This document shows positions 38,968 through 49,276 of a DNA stretch of 64,000 bases, one piece after another. Position numbers and translations under genes: made by a program. The notes beneath the pieces were generated by a model, which worked only from the letters and a program-made list of their open reading frames with translations, was not told where the DNA came from and searched no databases. The DNA is from an uncultured Litoreibacter sp. (GTDB lineage Bacteria > Pseudomonadota > Alphaproteobacteria > Rhodobacterales > Rhodobacteraceae), in NCBI GenBank assembly GCA_947494645.1, contig CANLVO010000001.1, forward strand, positions 1,798,001 to 1,862,000, read 5' to 3'. How positions within the stretch are numbered: the first letter of the stretch is position 1; every line of letters begins with the position of its first letter.

Positions 38968-39368
38968 CAGCTTTCCTTCTTTCCGTCCAGAACCTCAGTC
39001 GCCAGCTCCATCGCTTTCGACATTGCAGGTACGCCGCCAAACATCGCGGCCTGCGCGATGGTCTCGGCAATTTCTTGTTTCGTCGCACCGGCTTCCACAA
39101 GATGGCGCACGGTCAATCTGATCTGCGCCTCGCCTTGGGCGCCTTGAATGGTCAACCCGGTCAGCGTCAGCAACAGACGGGTCTTCGCATCCAAACCCTC
39201 GGGGTTCAGCCCCTTGCCCATGAACTGCTCCATCATGTCTGCAGGCATGGTGGGCATCATATTTTCAAAGCCTTTTGGCGTGAACGCCTCCAGAGCGGGG
39301 TTCATGGTCTTCGCCATGTCCTGCCCCATTTTCATCATGGCTTCAAAAGGGTTGGTTGGATCGCTCAT
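38967..39368 (-). CDS. Carboxymuconolactone decarboxylase-like protein without cysteine
   Basis: 133 residues. The C-terminal half is a carboxymuconolactone decarboxylase/AhpD-fold unit ([16 protein letters not shown], then [18 protein letters not shown] and [13 protein letters not shown]). The protein has no cysteine, so it cannot be an AhpD-type peroxidase. The N-terminal 50 residues are very methionine-rich ([30 protein letters not shown]). It overlaps nuoI (ATGA) and nuoJ (one base), tightly embedding it in the complex I operon. Role unknown. Confidence 0.82.
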   Translation of the reverse strand: MSDPTNPFEAMMKMGQDMAKTMNPALEAFTPKGFENMMPTMPADMMEQFMGKGLNPEGLDAKTRLLLTLTGLTIQGAQGEAQIRLTVRHLVEAGATKQEIAETIAQAAMFGGVPAMSKAMELATEVLDGKKES

Positions 39369-39856
39369 CTGTAAGGTGCATCCATTTCCAAATTGCGGGC
39401 AATTTCGGACTCCCAGCGGTCGCCATTGGCCAGCAGCTTGTCCTTGTCGTAGAACAGCTCTTCGCGGGTCTCAGTGGCGAACTCGAAATTCGGGCCTTCT
39501 ACGATGGCATCTACCGGGCAGGCTTCCTGACAGAAGCCGCAATAGATGCATTTCGTCATATCAATGTCGTAGCGTGTGGTGCGGCGCGAGCCGTCTTCGC
39601 GGGGTTCTGCGTCAATCGTAATCGCCTGCGCCGGGCAAACTGCTTCGCAGAGCTTGCAGGCAATACAGCGTTCTTCCCCGTTGGGGTAGCGGCGTAGCGC
39701 GTGTTCGCCGCGGAACCGCGGGCTCAAAGGGCCCTTCTCATGCGGGTAGTTCAACGTCGCCTTTGGCGCGAAGAAATATTTAAAGCCCAGTCCAAACCCT
39801 TTGAAGATGTCAAAGAGCAGGAAGTATTTGGCCTTGCGTGCGAGTGAGGTTGCCAT
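39365..39856 (-). CDS. nuoI: NADH-quinone oxidoreductase subunit I
   Basis: 163 residues, the peripheral-arm ferredoxin-like subunit. Two 4Fe-4S motifs are visible, [12 protein letters not shown] and [12 protein letters not shown], which relay electrons towards the quinone site. It follows nuoH by 3 bases. Confidence 0.97.
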   Translation of the reverse strand: MATSLARKAKYFLLFDIFKGFGLGFKYFFAPKATLNYPHEKGPLSPRFRGEHALRRYPNGEERCIACKLCEAVCPAQAITIDAEPREDGSRRTTRYDIDMTKCIYCGFCQEACPVDAIVEGPNFEFATETREELFYDKDKLLANGDRWESEIARNLEMDAPYR

Positions 39857-39859
39857 GGG

Positions 39860-40897
39860 TTAGCCTCCAACAGCCCAGCGGGCCCAGAAGCCGCCGAGCA
39901 CCTGATATTGAGCAAGGAACGCCACGATTACGACCCATGCGAGCGACAGCGGCAGGAACACTTTCCAGCCCAGACGCATTAACTGGTCGTAGCGGTAACG
40001 TGGCACGATAGCCTTCACCATCGCGAAGAGGAAGAAGAACACGGCCATCTTGCCGACCATCCAAAGCGCACCGTCAGCCACGCCCGGAATTGGGGAGAGC
40101 CAGCCGCCAAAGAACAGCAGCGTGATAAGCGCGCACATCAGGAAGATGGCGATGTATTCGCCAGCCATAAACAGCAGGAACGGCGTCGAGGAATATTCCA
40201 CCTGATAGCCCGCAACCAGCTCTGATTCCGCCTCTGGCAGATCAAATGGCGGCCGGTTGGTTTCGGCCAGCGCCGAGATGAAGAACAGGAAGACCATCGG
40301 CAGATGCGGCAGCCAGTACCAGTTGAACAGACCCAGATTGCCGTCTTGCGCCCGAACGATATCGCCAAAGTTCAGCGACCCCGTAGAGATGATCACGCCG
40401 ATAATGATCAGCCCGATAGACACTTCGTAGGAGATCATTTGCGCGGCAGACCGCAGCGAGCCGAGGAACGGATATTTAGAGTTGGAGGCCCAGCCTCCCA
40501 TGATCACGCCGTAGACCTCTAGCGAGCCGATGGCGAAGACATACAGCACGGCGACGTTCAGATCAGCCAAGACCCAAGTATCGTTGAAAGGGATCACAGC
40601 CCACGAAATAAGAGCCAGAACAAAGGCGAGCATCGGTGCGAGCATGAAAACCGTCTTGTCCGCACCAGCCGGAATTACGATCTCCTTTACTACGTATTTC
40701 AGCGCATCGGCGACCGTTTGCAGCAGGCCCCATGCGCCCACCACGTTCGGCCCGCGACGCATTTGCACAGCCGCCCAGATTTTGCGGTCACCGTAGACGA
40801 GAAACAGCAGGGAAATCATCACGAAGGCAATAACCGCAAGGCATTGCGCCACGATGATCAAAGCGATCCCAGGCCCGGTTGTCAGAAATTCAGCCAT
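39860..40897 (-). CDS. nuoH: NADH-quinone oxidoreductase subunit H
   Basis: 345 residues with eight or more helices, the membrane subunit that forms the quinone chamber. Family motifs are [21 protein letters not shown], split over helices 1-2, and [20 protein letters not shown]. Start ATG at 40897. Confidence 0.97.
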   Translation of the reverse strand: MAEFLTTGPGIALIIVAQCLAVIAFVMISLLFLVYGDRKIWAAVQMRRGPNVVGAWGLLQTVADALKYVVKEIVIPAGADKTVFMLAPMLAFVLALISWAVIPFNDTWVLADLNVAVLYVFAIGSLEVYGVIMGGWASNSKYPFLGSLRSAAQMISYEVSIGLIIIGVIISTGSLNFGDIVRAQDGNLGLFNWYWLPHLPMVFLFFISALAETNRPPFDLPEAESELVAGYQVEYSSTPFLLFMAGEYIAIFLMCALITLLFFGGWLSPIPGVADGALWMVGKMAVFFFLFAMVKAIVPRYRYDQLMRLGWKVFLPLSLAWVVIVAFLAQYQVLGGFWARWAVGG

Positions 40898-40919
40898 GCG
40901 TCCCTCATATTGTCGGCCC

Positions 40920-41333
40920 TCATACGGTCGGAATGCCGTTTTCGGCGCATTCTTCGACCGCTACTTCCGCGTCGATGGTTTGTAATCCGTCAGGCAAAGC
41001 AGCCGAGATGGTGTAAACCGCATCCGCCGCCCAAATGCCACCCCGTTCCTGAACATTTGTACGCAGATGCCGCGCAAATCCGTACCCCCGGATCAGCGCG
41101 TATTGCGCGGCGGCGCATCGGCCATATTGTTCAATATCCTCATTGCCCCGTACGCCCGACATTCGAACCAGAAAGCTGACGATTTCACTGTCCAGCTTGC
41201 GGGTCTCGATACCCAGATATTCAGGCTTGAAGACGCTGCTCGACACGGTTTCTGAGCCCGGCTCAACTTCCGCGCAAGCAGCTAGCGCCGCCGTTGTGAC
41301 CACAAGGGCCAATATAGGGCGCAGAGCCGCCAT
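40920..41333 (-). CDS. Putative lipoprotein in nuo operon
   Basis: 137 residues with a lipoprotein signal ([13 protein letters not shown]; Cys near residue 20) and two further Cys ([11 protein letters not shown] and VEECAENG). The mature part looks like a small alpha/beta exported domain. It begins one base before nuoG ends on the same strand. I do not recognise the family. It is one of three lipoprotein genes in the nuo run. Confidence 0.75.
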   Translation of the reverse strand: MAALRPILALVVTTAALAACAEVEPGSETVSSSVFKPEYLGIETRKLDSEIVSFLVRMSGVRGNEDIEQYGRCAAAQYALIRGYGFARHLRTNVQERGGIWAADAVYTISAALPDGLQTIDAEVAVEECAENGIPTV

Positions 41334-43352
41334 TTACTCTGCCGCAATCCGTGTGGAGGCGCGGGCTTTGGCATTCGCGGACAACTCCGCCATAAGCTCT
41401 GATGCGCGCGCAATCGGGTTGGACAGGTAAAAATCTGTGACCGCGTTGCGGAACGCCGCTTTGCCAAGCTTCTTGGGTTTGAGCGGTGCCACGGTGTTGT
41501 CAGGCACCGCGTCGATCATCGCGAGGTGCGGAGCCGCTTCGATCATTTGCGTCCGCAACTGCGCCATGGAGTCGAAAGGTAGCGTCTGTCCCAACTCAGC
41601 CGACAAGGCCCGCAAAATCGCCCAGTTCTCTTTCGCCTCGCCCGGCGGGAAAGAAGCGCGCAGCGCCAATTGGGGGCGGCCCTCTGTATTAACGAACAGC
41701 CCCTGCTCTTCCGTGTAGGCGGCGCTGGGCAGAATGATATCGGCGCGATGTGCACCCCGGTCGCCATGGCTCCCCTGATAAATCACAAACGGGCCCGCAG
41801 CCACATCCACCTCATCAGCGCCCATGTTGTAGATCACCTCAGCGCCGTCAATTGCGGCTTTCATGCCGCCATCGGTCACGGCGCCTACATCCATTGCGCC
41901 AACCCGGCCAGCAGCGCTGTGCAGAACCAGCAGCTTGCCGCCCGATTTCTCACAGATCGCCTGAACGGTGGCCAGAACAGCCTCGCCATCAGCTTCCTGC
42001 AACGCGCCCTGTCCAACAATGGCAATGCAACGCTTGTCTTTTAAATCGGACATATCGAGACCGGCGACATGCTCCAGCGCCGCGCGGTCGGTGCCCATAT
42101 GCTCATAGTCGTAAGTCAAATCGACCTTGGCGCCGACCACCGTGACATCCGCCCCTTGCGTCCATGCCTTGCGGATGCGGGCATTTAGCACCGGCATCTC
42201 AATCGCCGGGTTGGTGCCAATCAGCAGAATTTTCTCTGCGGTATCAATCTCTTCGACCGTCGCCGTGCCAACATAGGCCCCTCGGTTACCCGCTGGCAGC
42301 TTGGCATTGTCAGTGCGGCACTCGACATGTCCGCCCATGCCTTCGACCATAGTCTTCAGCGCATAGGCCGCCTCAGTCGAGGCAAGATCGCCAACCAGGC
42401 CCGCGACTTTCTTGCCGTTCATCGCGGAAGCAGCCGCTGAAAGCGCTTCGGGCCATGAGGCCTTCCGAAGCTTGCCATTCTCCCGAAGGTAGGGCGTGTC
42501 CAAACGTTGGCGGCGCAGGCCGTCCCAAACGAAACGCGTCTTGTCGGAAATCCATTCCTCGTTCACGCCATCATGGTTGCGCGGCAGGAAGCGCATGACT
42601 TCGCGGCCTTTGGTATCCACACGGATGTTGGAGCCAAGCGCGTCCATCACGTCGATGGATTCGGTCTTGGTGAGCTCCCACGGACGCGCGGTAAAGGCAT
42701 AGGGTTTCGAGACCAACGCGCCCACGGGGCACAAGTCAATGATGTTGCCCTGCAGATTGCTGTCCAGTGTCTCGCCCAGATAGGACGTAATCTCCGCATC
42801 TTCGCCGCGACCGGTTTGGCCCATTTGGGTGATGCCAGCGACTTCAGACGTAAACCGCACGCAGCGGGTGCAGGAAATGCAGCGGGTCATGTGGGTTTCG
42901 ACCAACGGACCAAGGTCCAGATCTTCCGTCGCGCGTTTCGGTTCGCGGAAGCGCGAGAAGTCCACGCCGTAAGCCATTGCTTGGTCTTGCAAGTCGCATT
43001 CGCCGCCCTGATCGCAGATCGGGCAATCCAGCGGATGGTTGATCAGCAGAAACTCCATCACACCCTCGCGGGCCTTTTTGACCATGGGCGAGTTCGTCTT
43101 GACCACCGGCGGCTGCCCTTCCGGCCCCGGGCGAAGGTCTTTTACCTGCATCGCGCAGGACGCGGCAGGTTTTGGCGGGCCGCCAACAACCTCAACGAGA
43201 CACATGCGGCAATTGCCGGCGATGGTCAGTCGCTCGTGGTAGCAAAAGCGCGGCACTTCGATGCCAGCCTCTTCGCAGGCTTGGATCAGGGTCAACGCCG
43301 GGTCGACCTCGATCTCTTTGCCGTCGATGATGATTTTCTTGAGGTCAGCCAT
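41334..43352 (-). CDS. nuoG: NADH-quinone oxidoreductase subunit G
   Basis: 672 residues, the large Fe-S subunit. The N-terminal 2Fe-2S motif is [19 protein letters not shown], followed by the HxxxCxxCxxxxxC site [18 protein letters not shown] and [10 protein letters not shown], then a molybdopterin-oxidoreductase-like domain with no expected catalytic role. The start [11 protein letters not shown] at 43352 is chosen; its ATGGCTGA junction overlaps a 41-codon frame upstream. The frame extends to 43376. Confidence 0.96.
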   Translation of the reverse strand: MADLKKIIIDGKEIEVDPALTLIQACEEAGIEVPRFCYHERLTIAGNCRMCLVEVVGGPPKPAASCAMQVKDLRPGPEGQPPVVKTNSPMVKKAREGVMEFLLINHPLDCPICDQGGECDLQDQAMAYGVDFSRFREPKRATEDLDLGPLVETHMTRCISCTRCVRFTSEVAGITQMGQTGRGEDAEITSYLGETLDSNLQGNIIDLCPVGALVSKPYAFTARPWELTKTESIDVMDALGSNIRVDTKGREVMRFLPRNHDGVNEEWISDKTRFVWDGLRRQRLDTPYLRENGKLRKASWPEALSAAASAMNGKKVAGLVGDLASTEAAYALKTMVEGMGGHVECRTDNAKLPAGNRGAYVGTATVEEIDTAEKILLIGTNPAIEMPVLNARIRKAWTQGADVTVVGAKVDLTYDYEHMGTDRAALEHVAGLDMSDLKDKRCIAIVGQGALQEADGEAVLATVQAICEKSGGKLLVLHSAAGRVGAMDVGAVTDGGMKAAIDGAEVIYNMGADEVDVAAGPFVIYQGSHGDRGAHRADIILPSAAYTEEQGLFVNTEGRPQLALRASFPPGEAKENWAILRALSAELGQTLPFDSMAQLRTQMIEAAPHLAMIDAVPDNTVAPLKPKKLGKAAFRNAVTDFYLSNPIARASELMAELSANAKARASTRIAAE

Positions 43353-43470
43353 ATGCTTGCGCCCTTGTCTTCTCAAAAACGGGTTCGCCCATCAGGGCCG
43401 CACCGTGAATTTCCAAACCGCCAAGGATACGCTGCGCGCTCTTAGCAAAAATGTTGTCGTGGCGGGTCAC
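43345..43470 (-). CDS. Hidden 41-codon gene between the 114-residue lipoprotein and nuoG
   Basis: A frame starting with GTG at 43470, whose first bases overlap the upstream stop as GTGA, and ending in a TGA that overlaps the nuoG start as ATGGCTGA. It therefore fills the whole 114-base gap with coding sequence. The product would be a 41-residue soluble peptide (M/V)[17 protein letters not shown]..., ending EKTRAQAYG, with codon use like the neighbours. It shows no Cys or membrane helix. Translation is inferred from the double overlap. Function unknown. Confidence 0.6.
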   Translation of the reverse strand: MTRHDNIFAKSAQRILGGLEIHGAALMGEPVFEKTRAQAYG

Positions 43471-43811
43471 AGCGCAGTGCACTCCCCGCGGAAAACCAAC
43501 CTGTCACCATCTTGCGCGAAGGCCCAATCCCGAGTGGCCGGGTCAATCTGCCATTCCGCGTCAGAGCCGCCAAAGGTCAGCAGGCAGTATTTCGTGGCCT
43601 CAAACCGCACGCTTTCACGCACCTCAGCGACGCCGCTTCCTTTGTGAACCACAGAGACAGAGAACGCGCGGTCTTCGCCTTTGGAAAGCTTAGCCTTGAA
43701 CGGCAGCACATTTTCGGTTTCTGCACGTTTTGCAGCATTGCGCTGACCGCCAAACAAACCGCAAGACGCCACACTGCTCATCAGCAGAATTATGAGAGCC
43801 GCGCGGACCAT
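43467..43811 (-). CDS. Putative lipoprotein in nuo operon
   Basis: 114 residues with a lipobox (LLMSSVASC-GLFGGQ). The mature domain of about 95 residues includes KYCLLTFGG and ends RGECTAL, so two further Cys may form a disulfide. Its ATG at 43811 overlaps the upstream lipoprotein stop (TGATG), which fixes the start; the frame itself runs up to 43868. Family unknown. Confidence 0.75.
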   Translation of the reverse strand: MVRAALIILLMSSVASCGLFGGQRNAAKRAETENVLPFKAKLSKGEDRAFSVSVVHKGSGVAEVRESVRFEATKYCLLTFGGSDAEWQIDPATRDWAFAQDGDRLVFRGECTAL

Positions 43812-44164
43812 CAGGTTCTCAGCCCTGAGCCGTCGACGACCTGATCGCTGGCCTGCACTGAGATGCAAAAGATATTCACTGTCAGCAGCCCTGCTGCACG
43901 CGTACGCGTATCCGGGATCGGGGTCTCGTCATCCATACACGCGATCGATGCGGCCCTGAGCGCTGCCCTGCCCTCATCTTCCAAGGGGATTGCACCGCCA
44001 TCTTTGTAACGCATGACGACGCGGGTCGTATCGGCGGCGCGAGCAGCCTCCACGATTTCAATCTTCGGGCCTTCAGGGACGTCAGGCGTGGTACTAACGG
44101 TACCGGGCTCACACGCAGCCAGTGCACCAGCGCCCAGCAATGCAAATCCAAATCTTACGTTCAT
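43811..44164 (-). CDS. Putative lipoprotein in nuo operon
   Basis: 117 residues with a lipoprotein signal (FALLGAGALAAC). The mature part includes VEAARAADTTRVVMRYKDGG and two Cys (ASIACMDDETPIPD and NIFCISVQASDQ). It follows nuoF by 33 bases and is coupled to the next lipoprotein by TGATG. I do not recognise a family. Confidence 0.75.
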   Translation of the reverse strand: MNVRFGFALLGAGALAACEPGTVSTTPDVPEGPKIEIVEAARAADTTRVVMRYKDGGAIPLEDEGRAALRAASIACMDDETPIPDTRTRAAGLLTVNIFCISVQASDQVVDGSGLRT

Positions 44165-44197
44165 CAGATATCCCCAATCTTCTTCGTCTTCGCGCGC

Positions 44198-45490
44198 TTA
44201 TTCTGCCGCGACCTGCACGCCGCCACGTTTATGTTTGATACGGTCTTCGATCTCGTCTCGGAAGTTGCGGATCAAACCCTGGATAGGCCAGGCTGCTGCG
44301 TCGCCCAGCGCACAAATTGTGTGGCCCTCGACCTGCTTGGTCACATCAAGCAACATGTCTATCTCTGCAGGGTCGGCGTCACCTTTGACCAGACGGTCCA
44401 TGACCCGCATCATCCAGCCTGTCCCTTCACGGCAGGGCGTACACTGCCCGCAGCTTTCATGCTTGTAGAAGGCCGACAGGCGCCAGATCGCTTTGATAAT
44501 GTCGGTAGACTGATCCATCACGATTACCGCCGCCGTGCCTAGACCTGATTGAAGGTCATTGCGCAGATAGTCGAAATCCATGATCGCGTCTTTCATGTTC
44601 TCGCCGCGCACGCAGGGCACGGAAGACCCGCCGGGGATCACCGCTTTGAGGTTGTCCCAGCCACCACGAATTCCGCCGCAATGCTTGTCGATCAGTTCTT
44701 CGAACGAAATGCTCATGGCCTCTTCGACCACACATGGGTTGTTCACATGTCCCGAAATCGCAAAGAGCTTGGTGCCTGTGTTGTTCGGACGGCCAAAACC
44801 CGCGAACCAGTCACCGCCGCGGCGCAGGATCGTTGGCACCACGGCTATGGATTCCACGTTGTTCACTGTGGTCGGACAGCCATAAAGACCGGCGCCCGCC
44901 GGGAACGGCGGCTTCATCCGCGGCATGCCCTTCTTGCCCTCGAGGCTTTCCAGCAATGCTGTCTCCTCGCCACAAATATAGGCCCCTGCCCCATGGTGCA
45001 GGTAGATATCGAAATCCCATCCAGACTTGGCGGCGTTTGGCCCGACAAGCCCCGCGTCATAGCACTCGTCAATGGCGGCTTGCAGCGCCTCTTTCTCGCG
45101 GATGTATTCGCCACGGATATAGATGTAGCAGGCGTTCGCATTCATCGCGAAAGACGCAATCAGGCAGCCTTCAATAAGTGTATGCGGATCATGGCGCATG
45201 ATCTCGCGGTCTTTGCAGGTGCCCGGTTCGGACTCGTCGGCGTTGACAACTAGATAGGACGGTCTTCCGTCGCTCTCCTTAGGCATGAAGGACCACTTCA
45301 ACCCGGTCGGAAAGCCCGCGCCGCCGCGTCCGCGCAGGCCAGAGGCCTTCATCTCTTCGATGATCTTGTCGCGCCCGCGCTTGATGATCTTTGCCGTGCC
45401 ATCCCAATGGCCGCGCGCCTTGGCCCCCTTCAAGGTGCGGTCATGCATCCCGTACAGGTTGGTAAAGATACGATCTTTGTCTGCGAGCAT
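44198..45490 (-). CDS. nuoF: NADH-quinone oxidoreductase subunit F
   Basis: 430 residues, the NADH- and FMN-binding subunit. Motifs are [20 protein letters not shown], the NAD site [20 protein letters not shown] and the 4Fe-4S ligands in [12 protein letters not shown] with a later Cys in [13 protein letters not shown]. It accepts hydride from NADH and feeds the Fe-S chain. Confidence 0.97.
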   Translation of the reverse strand: MLADKDRIFTNLYGMHDRTLKGAKARGHWDGTAKIIKRGRDKIIEEMKASGLRGRGGAGFPTGLKWSFMPKESDGRPSYLVVNADESEPGTCKDREIMRHDPHTLIEGCLIASFAMNANACYIYIRGEYIREKEALQAAIDECYDAGLVGPNAAKSGWDFDIYLHHGAGAYICGEETALLESLEGKKGMPRMKPPFPAGAGLYGCPTTVNNVESIAVVPTILRRGGDWFAGFGRPNNTGTKLFAISGHVNNPCVVEEAMSISFEELIDKHCGGIRGGWDNLKAVIPGGSSVPCVRGENMKDAIMDFDYLRNDLQSGLGTAAVIVMDQSTDIIKAIWRLSAFYKHESCGQCTPCREGTGWMMRVMDRLVKGDADPAEIDMLLDVTKQVEGHTICALGDAAAWPIQGLIRNFRDEIEDRIKHKRGGVQVAAE

Positions 45491-45502
45491 CGCTTGCGTC
45501 CC

Positions 45503-45727
45503 TTAACTGTCATCCCGGCGCGTACGCCAGGCCAAAAAAGCGCTGACCAGCGCCCATCCAAACACGGCCAGAGCCGCGAGGTCGAACAAGCCCAGGGTGC
45601 GTGTCGACCACCCAAGGCTTGCCCCGATCAATTGAACCCCGACATAGGCCACTGCGGTTCCGGCAATGATTACGGCCAACCGCCGCCCTTGCCGGGACCG
45701 AGCACCGTTGTCGCCGGAGCCCGTCAT
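45503..45727 (-). CDS. Small two-helix membrane protein in nuo operon
   Basis: 74 residues: a basic N-terminus (ARSRQGRRLAV), two hydrophobic helices at about 16-36 and 45-66, and a basic end (WRTRRDDS). It resembles short proteins annotated as DUF5337 in Rhodobacterales nuo clusters (from memory, not verified). It lies 12 bases before nuoF. A complex I accessory or assembly role is possible. Confidence 0.7.
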   Translation of the reverse strand: MTGSGDNGARSRQGRRLAVIIAGTAVAYVGVQLIGASLGWSTRTLGLFDLAALAVFGWALVSAFLAWRTRRDDS

Positions 45728-45750
45728 ATCTTGCGTTCAAGACGCACGGC

Positions 45751-46560
45751 TTAGTAAACGCCGCCCTTCTTGACCTTTTTCGAGAACTCAGTGCTCCCGC
45801 CTTTTGCAAGCGTCTTACACTGCTTGATCCATTCGTCGCGTTCGATCCGGCCTTTGAACTTCAAGCGAGAGTCGACCCACTCCACTTCTTTTTTGCGCCA
45901 GGCCGCAACCTGGTCGAAGTGGTAGAAGCCCATCTCGTTCAGCGTCTTTTCCAGACCTGGGCCAACCCCTTTGATCTGCTTGAGGTCATCGGCTCCACCG
46001 GCCCGCGCCTTCTTCAAAAGCGGTGGCTTGCCATCCTTGGCAACCGGGGGCTGCTTCGGCTTTGCAGCCGCCTTTGGCTTAGCCGCCTCTTTCGGAGCAG
46101 CTTTGGCTTTCGGCGCAGACTTGGCCTTTGGAGCCGCCTTCGCCTTGGGTGCTGCTTTCGCCTTTGGCGCAGCTTTGGCTTTTGCAGCAGGCTTGGGAGC
46201 CGGCTCAGACGTCGTCGCGCCAGAGCTTACCAACGGGGCCGCCATGGTCGCAGCACCAGCCGCAGCCACTGTGGCGGTTGCCGCTTTGGCTGCAGTTCCA
46301 GTCGATGTCGCAGCGGTGTTAGAAGATGCAGCAGCACTTGGCGTGTTCGCAGTGGTGCTCGCCTGAGCCGTGCTGCCTGAGCAGAAGGCCCAGCTGAGAA
46401 ACAGCCCGCCCAAAACAAAAGCAAGCCCACCCAACATGACGGATGGCAAGAAGTCCCATTCGCCTTGCACCATCAGCAGAGCGGCGATCAACACACCCGC
46501 TAATGCTGCTATCAGCCAGCATGTGAAGGCACATGTCATTCCTGAGGAATTCTGGTTCAT
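45751..46560 (-). CDS. Membrane protein with NuoE-like C-terminal helix-hairpin-helix module
   Basis: 269 residues in three parts. The N-terminus has two hydrophobic helices (about 10-30 and 38-60). The middle is low-complexity Ala/Lys/Pro (repeats of [13 protein letters not shown]). The last ~80 residues ([20 protein letters not shown] onwards) contain a helix-hairpin-helix-like core and end KKVKKGGVY. That C-terminal module is nearly the same as the tail of NuoE encoded next to it. It could tether something to complex I or to RNA/ribosomes; function unknown. Confidence 0.75.
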   Translation of the reverse strand: MNQNSSGMTCAFTCWLIAALAGVLIAALLMVQGEWDFLPSVMLGGLAFVLGGLFLSWAFCSGSTAQASTTANTPSAAASSNTAATSTGTAAKAATATVAAAGAATMAAPLVSSGATTSEPAPKPAAKAKAAPKAKAAPKAKAAPKAKSAPKAKAAPKEAAKPKAAAKPKQPPVAKDGKPPLLKKARAGGADDLKQIKGVGPGLEKTLNEMGFYHFDQVAAWRKKEVEWVDSRLKFKGRIERDEWIKQCKTLAKGGSTEFSKKVKKGGVY

Positions 46561-46592
46561 TTGTTATCTCCCTGTCCGCTATCAACTAGCAT

Positions 46593-47783
46593 TTAGTATA
46601 CACCACCCTTTTTCACCCGGCCCGAGAACTCCGTCTCGCCACCTTTGGCTAGGGTTTTTGCTTGTGTTACCCAATTATCGCGGCTGACGCGGCCCTTGAA
46701 ACCCTCAAGGTTCTCGTCCACCCACGAAACTTCTGCTTTGCGCCATCCTGCCACTTGGTCGAAGTGGTACACGCCAAGCGTGTTCAACAGCTTCTCCAGC
46801 TTTGGCCCGACGCCCTTGATCATCTTCAGGTCATCCGCTCCGCCAGCACGTGCTTTGTTCAGCATCTCTGGCTTGCCGTCTTTAGCCACGGGTTTGCGCG
46901 CTGGCGCCGGTTTGGGCTTCGCCGCAGTTTTGGTTGCCGCCTTCGGAGCCGCTTTAGCTTTAGCCGCAGGCTTCGATGGTTTTGGCTTCGCCTTTGACAC
47001 AGCCGGTTTTGCGCCAACTTTCGTCGTGGCTTTGGCCGGGGTTGCAGGCTTTCCCTTACCGCCGGATGTCGGAGCACCGTGCCCCCAAGGGGCAATCAAA
47101 GGCACTTCGGTGCCATCGATGCGTTTGATTGTGTCGCCGATATCTGTCGCAAGTTGCACTGACGCATTATATTGCGTGTTGCCGCTGTCATACTCTGTCA
47201 GCGAGGTCAGCCCTTTCAGAGGCTCCGCCGCATAGCGCCCGTTCTGTGAGCCCGGCACGGGCACCTTGCCCGCCGCCATTTCGTCGATCAGCTCGCCCAT
47301 ACGAACGGCCGTAAGATCTTCGTAATAGTCCTTGCCGATCTGGGCCATGGGAGCGTTGGCGCAAGCACCAAGGCATTCGACCTCTTCCCAACTGAACTTG
47401 CCGTCGGCAGAGATCTGGTGCGGCTTCGGCGCGATCTTTTCTTTACAGACCGCGACGAGGTCTTCCGCCCCGCAAATCATGCAAGACGTCGTACCGCAAA
47501 TCTGGATATGGGCAACGGAACCAACGGGTTGCAGTTGAAACATGAAGTAAAACGATGCCACTTCGAGCGCACGGATGTAGTCCATCCCCAGCATGTCTGC
47601 CACGCCTTCGATCGCCGGGCGGGTCAACCAACCCTCTTGCTCCTGCGCACGCCACAAGAGCGGAATAATCGCCGAGGCCTGACGCCCCTCAGGGTATTTC
47701 GTGATCTGCGCTTCAGCCCACGCCTTGTTGGCCTTCGAAAAGGCGAAACTGGCGGGTTGGTCTTTGTGGAGGCGGCGTAGCAT
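46593..47783 (-). CDS. nuoE: NADH-quinone oxidoreductase subunit E with long C-terminal extension
   Basis: 396 residues against about 170-240 for ordinary NuoE. Residues 1-165 are the thioredoxin-like 2Fe-2S domain ([17 protein letters not shown] and [20 protein letters not shown]). Then come a linker, a Lys/Ala/Pro-rich segment (about 240-305) and a helix-hairpin-helix-like module ([20 protein letters not shown]) ending RVKKGGVY. I recall the same module at the end of ribosomal protein L21 in alphaproteobacteria; not checked. It pairs with NuoF in the NADH module. Confidence 0.93.
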   Translation of the reverse strand: MLRRLHKDQPASFAFSKANKAWAEAQITKYPEGRQASAIIPLLWRAQEQEGWLTRPAIEGVADMLGMDYIRALEVASFYFMFQLQPVGSVAHIQICGTTSCMICGAEDLVAVCKEKIAPKPHQISADGKFSWEEVECLGACANAPMAQIGKDYYEDLTAVRMGELIDEMAAGKVPVPGSQNGRYAAEPLKGLTSLTEYDSGNTQYNASVQLATDIGDTIKRIDGTEVPLIAPWGHGAPTSGGKGKPATPAKATTKVGAKPAVSKAKPKPSKPAAKAKAAPKAATKTAAKPKPAPARKPVAKDGKPEMLNKARAGGADDLKMIKGVGPKLEKLLNTLGVYHFDQVAGWRKAEVSWVDENLEGFKGRVSRDNWVTQAKTLAKGGETEFSGRVKKGGVY

Positions 47784-48059
47784 TTAGTTTTCGAACTCCT
47801 CGATAGGAATGCAGGCATAGTCAGCGGAGTAGCTACCCATATCCCCATTGGTCTTGTAGGCCTCGAAGGCCGCGTCATCGATGTCCAACTTGCAGATGAA
47901 GGTACCCAGCTCTTCGCCTTCAAAGATCACGACATTCTCCCGCACGAACACATAGCCCAGCGTATCTGTGATCAGATCAGACAGGTTTGGCTGCTGGTGG
48001 CCGTCCGCAAGAACAGGCATCGCCAAGCAGGCGGCCGTGGTGATCAAAAACGATCTCAC
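47784..48059 (-). CDS. Small exported protein between nuoD and nuoE
   Basis: 91 residues with a signal peptide ([18 protein letters not shown]) and a short acidic mature domain with two Cys ([10 protein letters not shown] and [10 protein letters not shown]). It overlaps nuoD by 4 bases (ATGA) and ends one base before nuoE begins, so it is tightly coupled. Family not recognised. Confidence 0.75.
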   Translation of the reverse strand: MRSFLITTAACLAMPVLADGHQQPNLSDLITDTLGYVFVRENVVIFEGEELGTFICKLDIDDAAFEAYKTNGDMGSYSADYACIPIEEFEN

Positions 48060-49276
48060 CGGTCAATTTCCCCAAACACGACATCCATCGTGCCGATGAT
48101 GGCCGCGACGTCGGCCAGTTGGTGGCCTTTGCACATGTAATCCATCGCCTGCAGATGCAGGAAGCCCGGAGCCTTCAACTTGGCGCGGTATGGTTTGTTG
48201 GTGCCGTCCGCCACAAGGTAGACGCCGAACTCGCCTTTGGGGGCCTCAACCGCGGCATAGACCTCGCCTTCGGGAACGTGGAAGCCCTCGGTATAGAGTT
48301 TGAAATGGTGGATCAGCGCTTCCATCGACTTCTTCATGTCGCCACGTGCAGGCGGGGTCATTTTGCCACGCGCCATGACGTCACCCTTGCCCTCCGGCGC
48401 GCGCAGCTTGGTGATCGCCTGACGCATGATAGAAAGCGACTGCCGCATCTCTTCCATCCGGACCAGATAGCGGTCGTAGCAATCGCCGTTCTTGCCCACG
48501 GGGATCTCAAACTCGAACTCGTTGTAGCATTCATAGGGCTGCGCCCGGCGCAGGTCCCATGCCAGACCAGACCCGCGCACCATCACGCCGGAGAAGCCGT
48601 AATCCAGAATGTCCTGCTCCGACACGATGCCAATATCCGCGTTGCGCTGCTTGAAGATGCGGTTGTCGGTCAGCAATCCGTCAATATCGGCGAGCACCGA
48701 CGGGAAGGTTTCCGTCCAGGCCTCAATATCATTGATCAGGTCTTCGGGCAGGTCCTGATGCACGCCACCGGGCCGGAAATAAGCCGCGTGCAAGCGCGCA
48801 CCGCAGGCCCGCTCATAGAACACCATCAGCTTTTCGCGCTCTTCAAAGCCCCAAAGCGGCGGTGTCAGCGCACCCACATCCATCGCCTGCGTGGTCACGT
48901 TCAGCAGATGGTTCAGGATGCGGCCAATCTCAGAATACAGCACCCGAATGAGCGAGGCGCGACGCGGCACTTCGGTCCCGGTCAGCTTTTCAATCGCCAG
49001 ACACCAGGCATGTTCCTGGTTCATCGGGGAGACGTAATCCAGCCGGTCGAAATACGGCAGGTTTTGCAGATAGGTCCGGCTTTCCATCAGCTTTTCGGTG
49101 CCACGATGCAGCAGACCAATATGCGGATCGCAGCGCTCGACAATCTCGCCGTCCAGCTCAAGCACCAGACGCAAAACGCCGTGCGCCGCCGGGTGCTGAG
49201 GGCCAAAGTTGATGTTGAAGTTGCGGATCTTCTGCTCGCCCGTCAGAGCGTCATTAAACTTGGAGCCGTCCATCAC
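48056..49276 (-). CDS. nuoD: NADH-quinone oxidoreductase subunit D
   Basis: 406 residues, the 49-kDa subunit that lines the quinone site. Family motifs are [40 protein letters not shown] and the C-terminal ELGLIIGTMD-like [16 protein letters not shown]. Overlaps nuoC by 4 bases. Confidence 0.97.
   Translation of the reverse strand: MMDGSKFNDALTGEQKIRNFNINFGPQHPAAHGVLRLVLELDGEIVERCDPHIGLLHRGTEKLMESRTYLQNLPYFDRLDYVSPMNQEHAWCLAIEKLTGTEVPRRASLIRVLYSEIGRILNHLLNVTTQAMDVGALTPPLWGFEEREKLMVFYERACGARLHAAYFRPGGVHQDLPEDLINDIEAWTETFPSVLADIDGLLTDNRIFKQRNADIGIVSEQDILDYGFSGVMVRGSGLAWDLRRAQPYECYNEFEFEIPVGKNGDCYDRYLVRMEEMRQSLSIMRQAITKLRAPEGKGDVMARGKMTPPARGDMKKSMEALIHHFKLYTEGFHVPEGEVYAAVEAPKGEFGVYLVADGTNKPYRAKLKAPGFLHLQAMDYMCKGHQLADVAAIIGTMDVVFGEIDR

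Noticed and set aside
38047-39147. 366-codon frame on the plus strand
   Set aside because: Antisense to nuoJ and its neighbours; composition rich in His, Gln and Arg, typical of shadow frames.
42507-43445. 312-codon frame opposite nuoG
   Set aside because: Antisense to the Fe-S motif region of nuoG; no recognisable domain.
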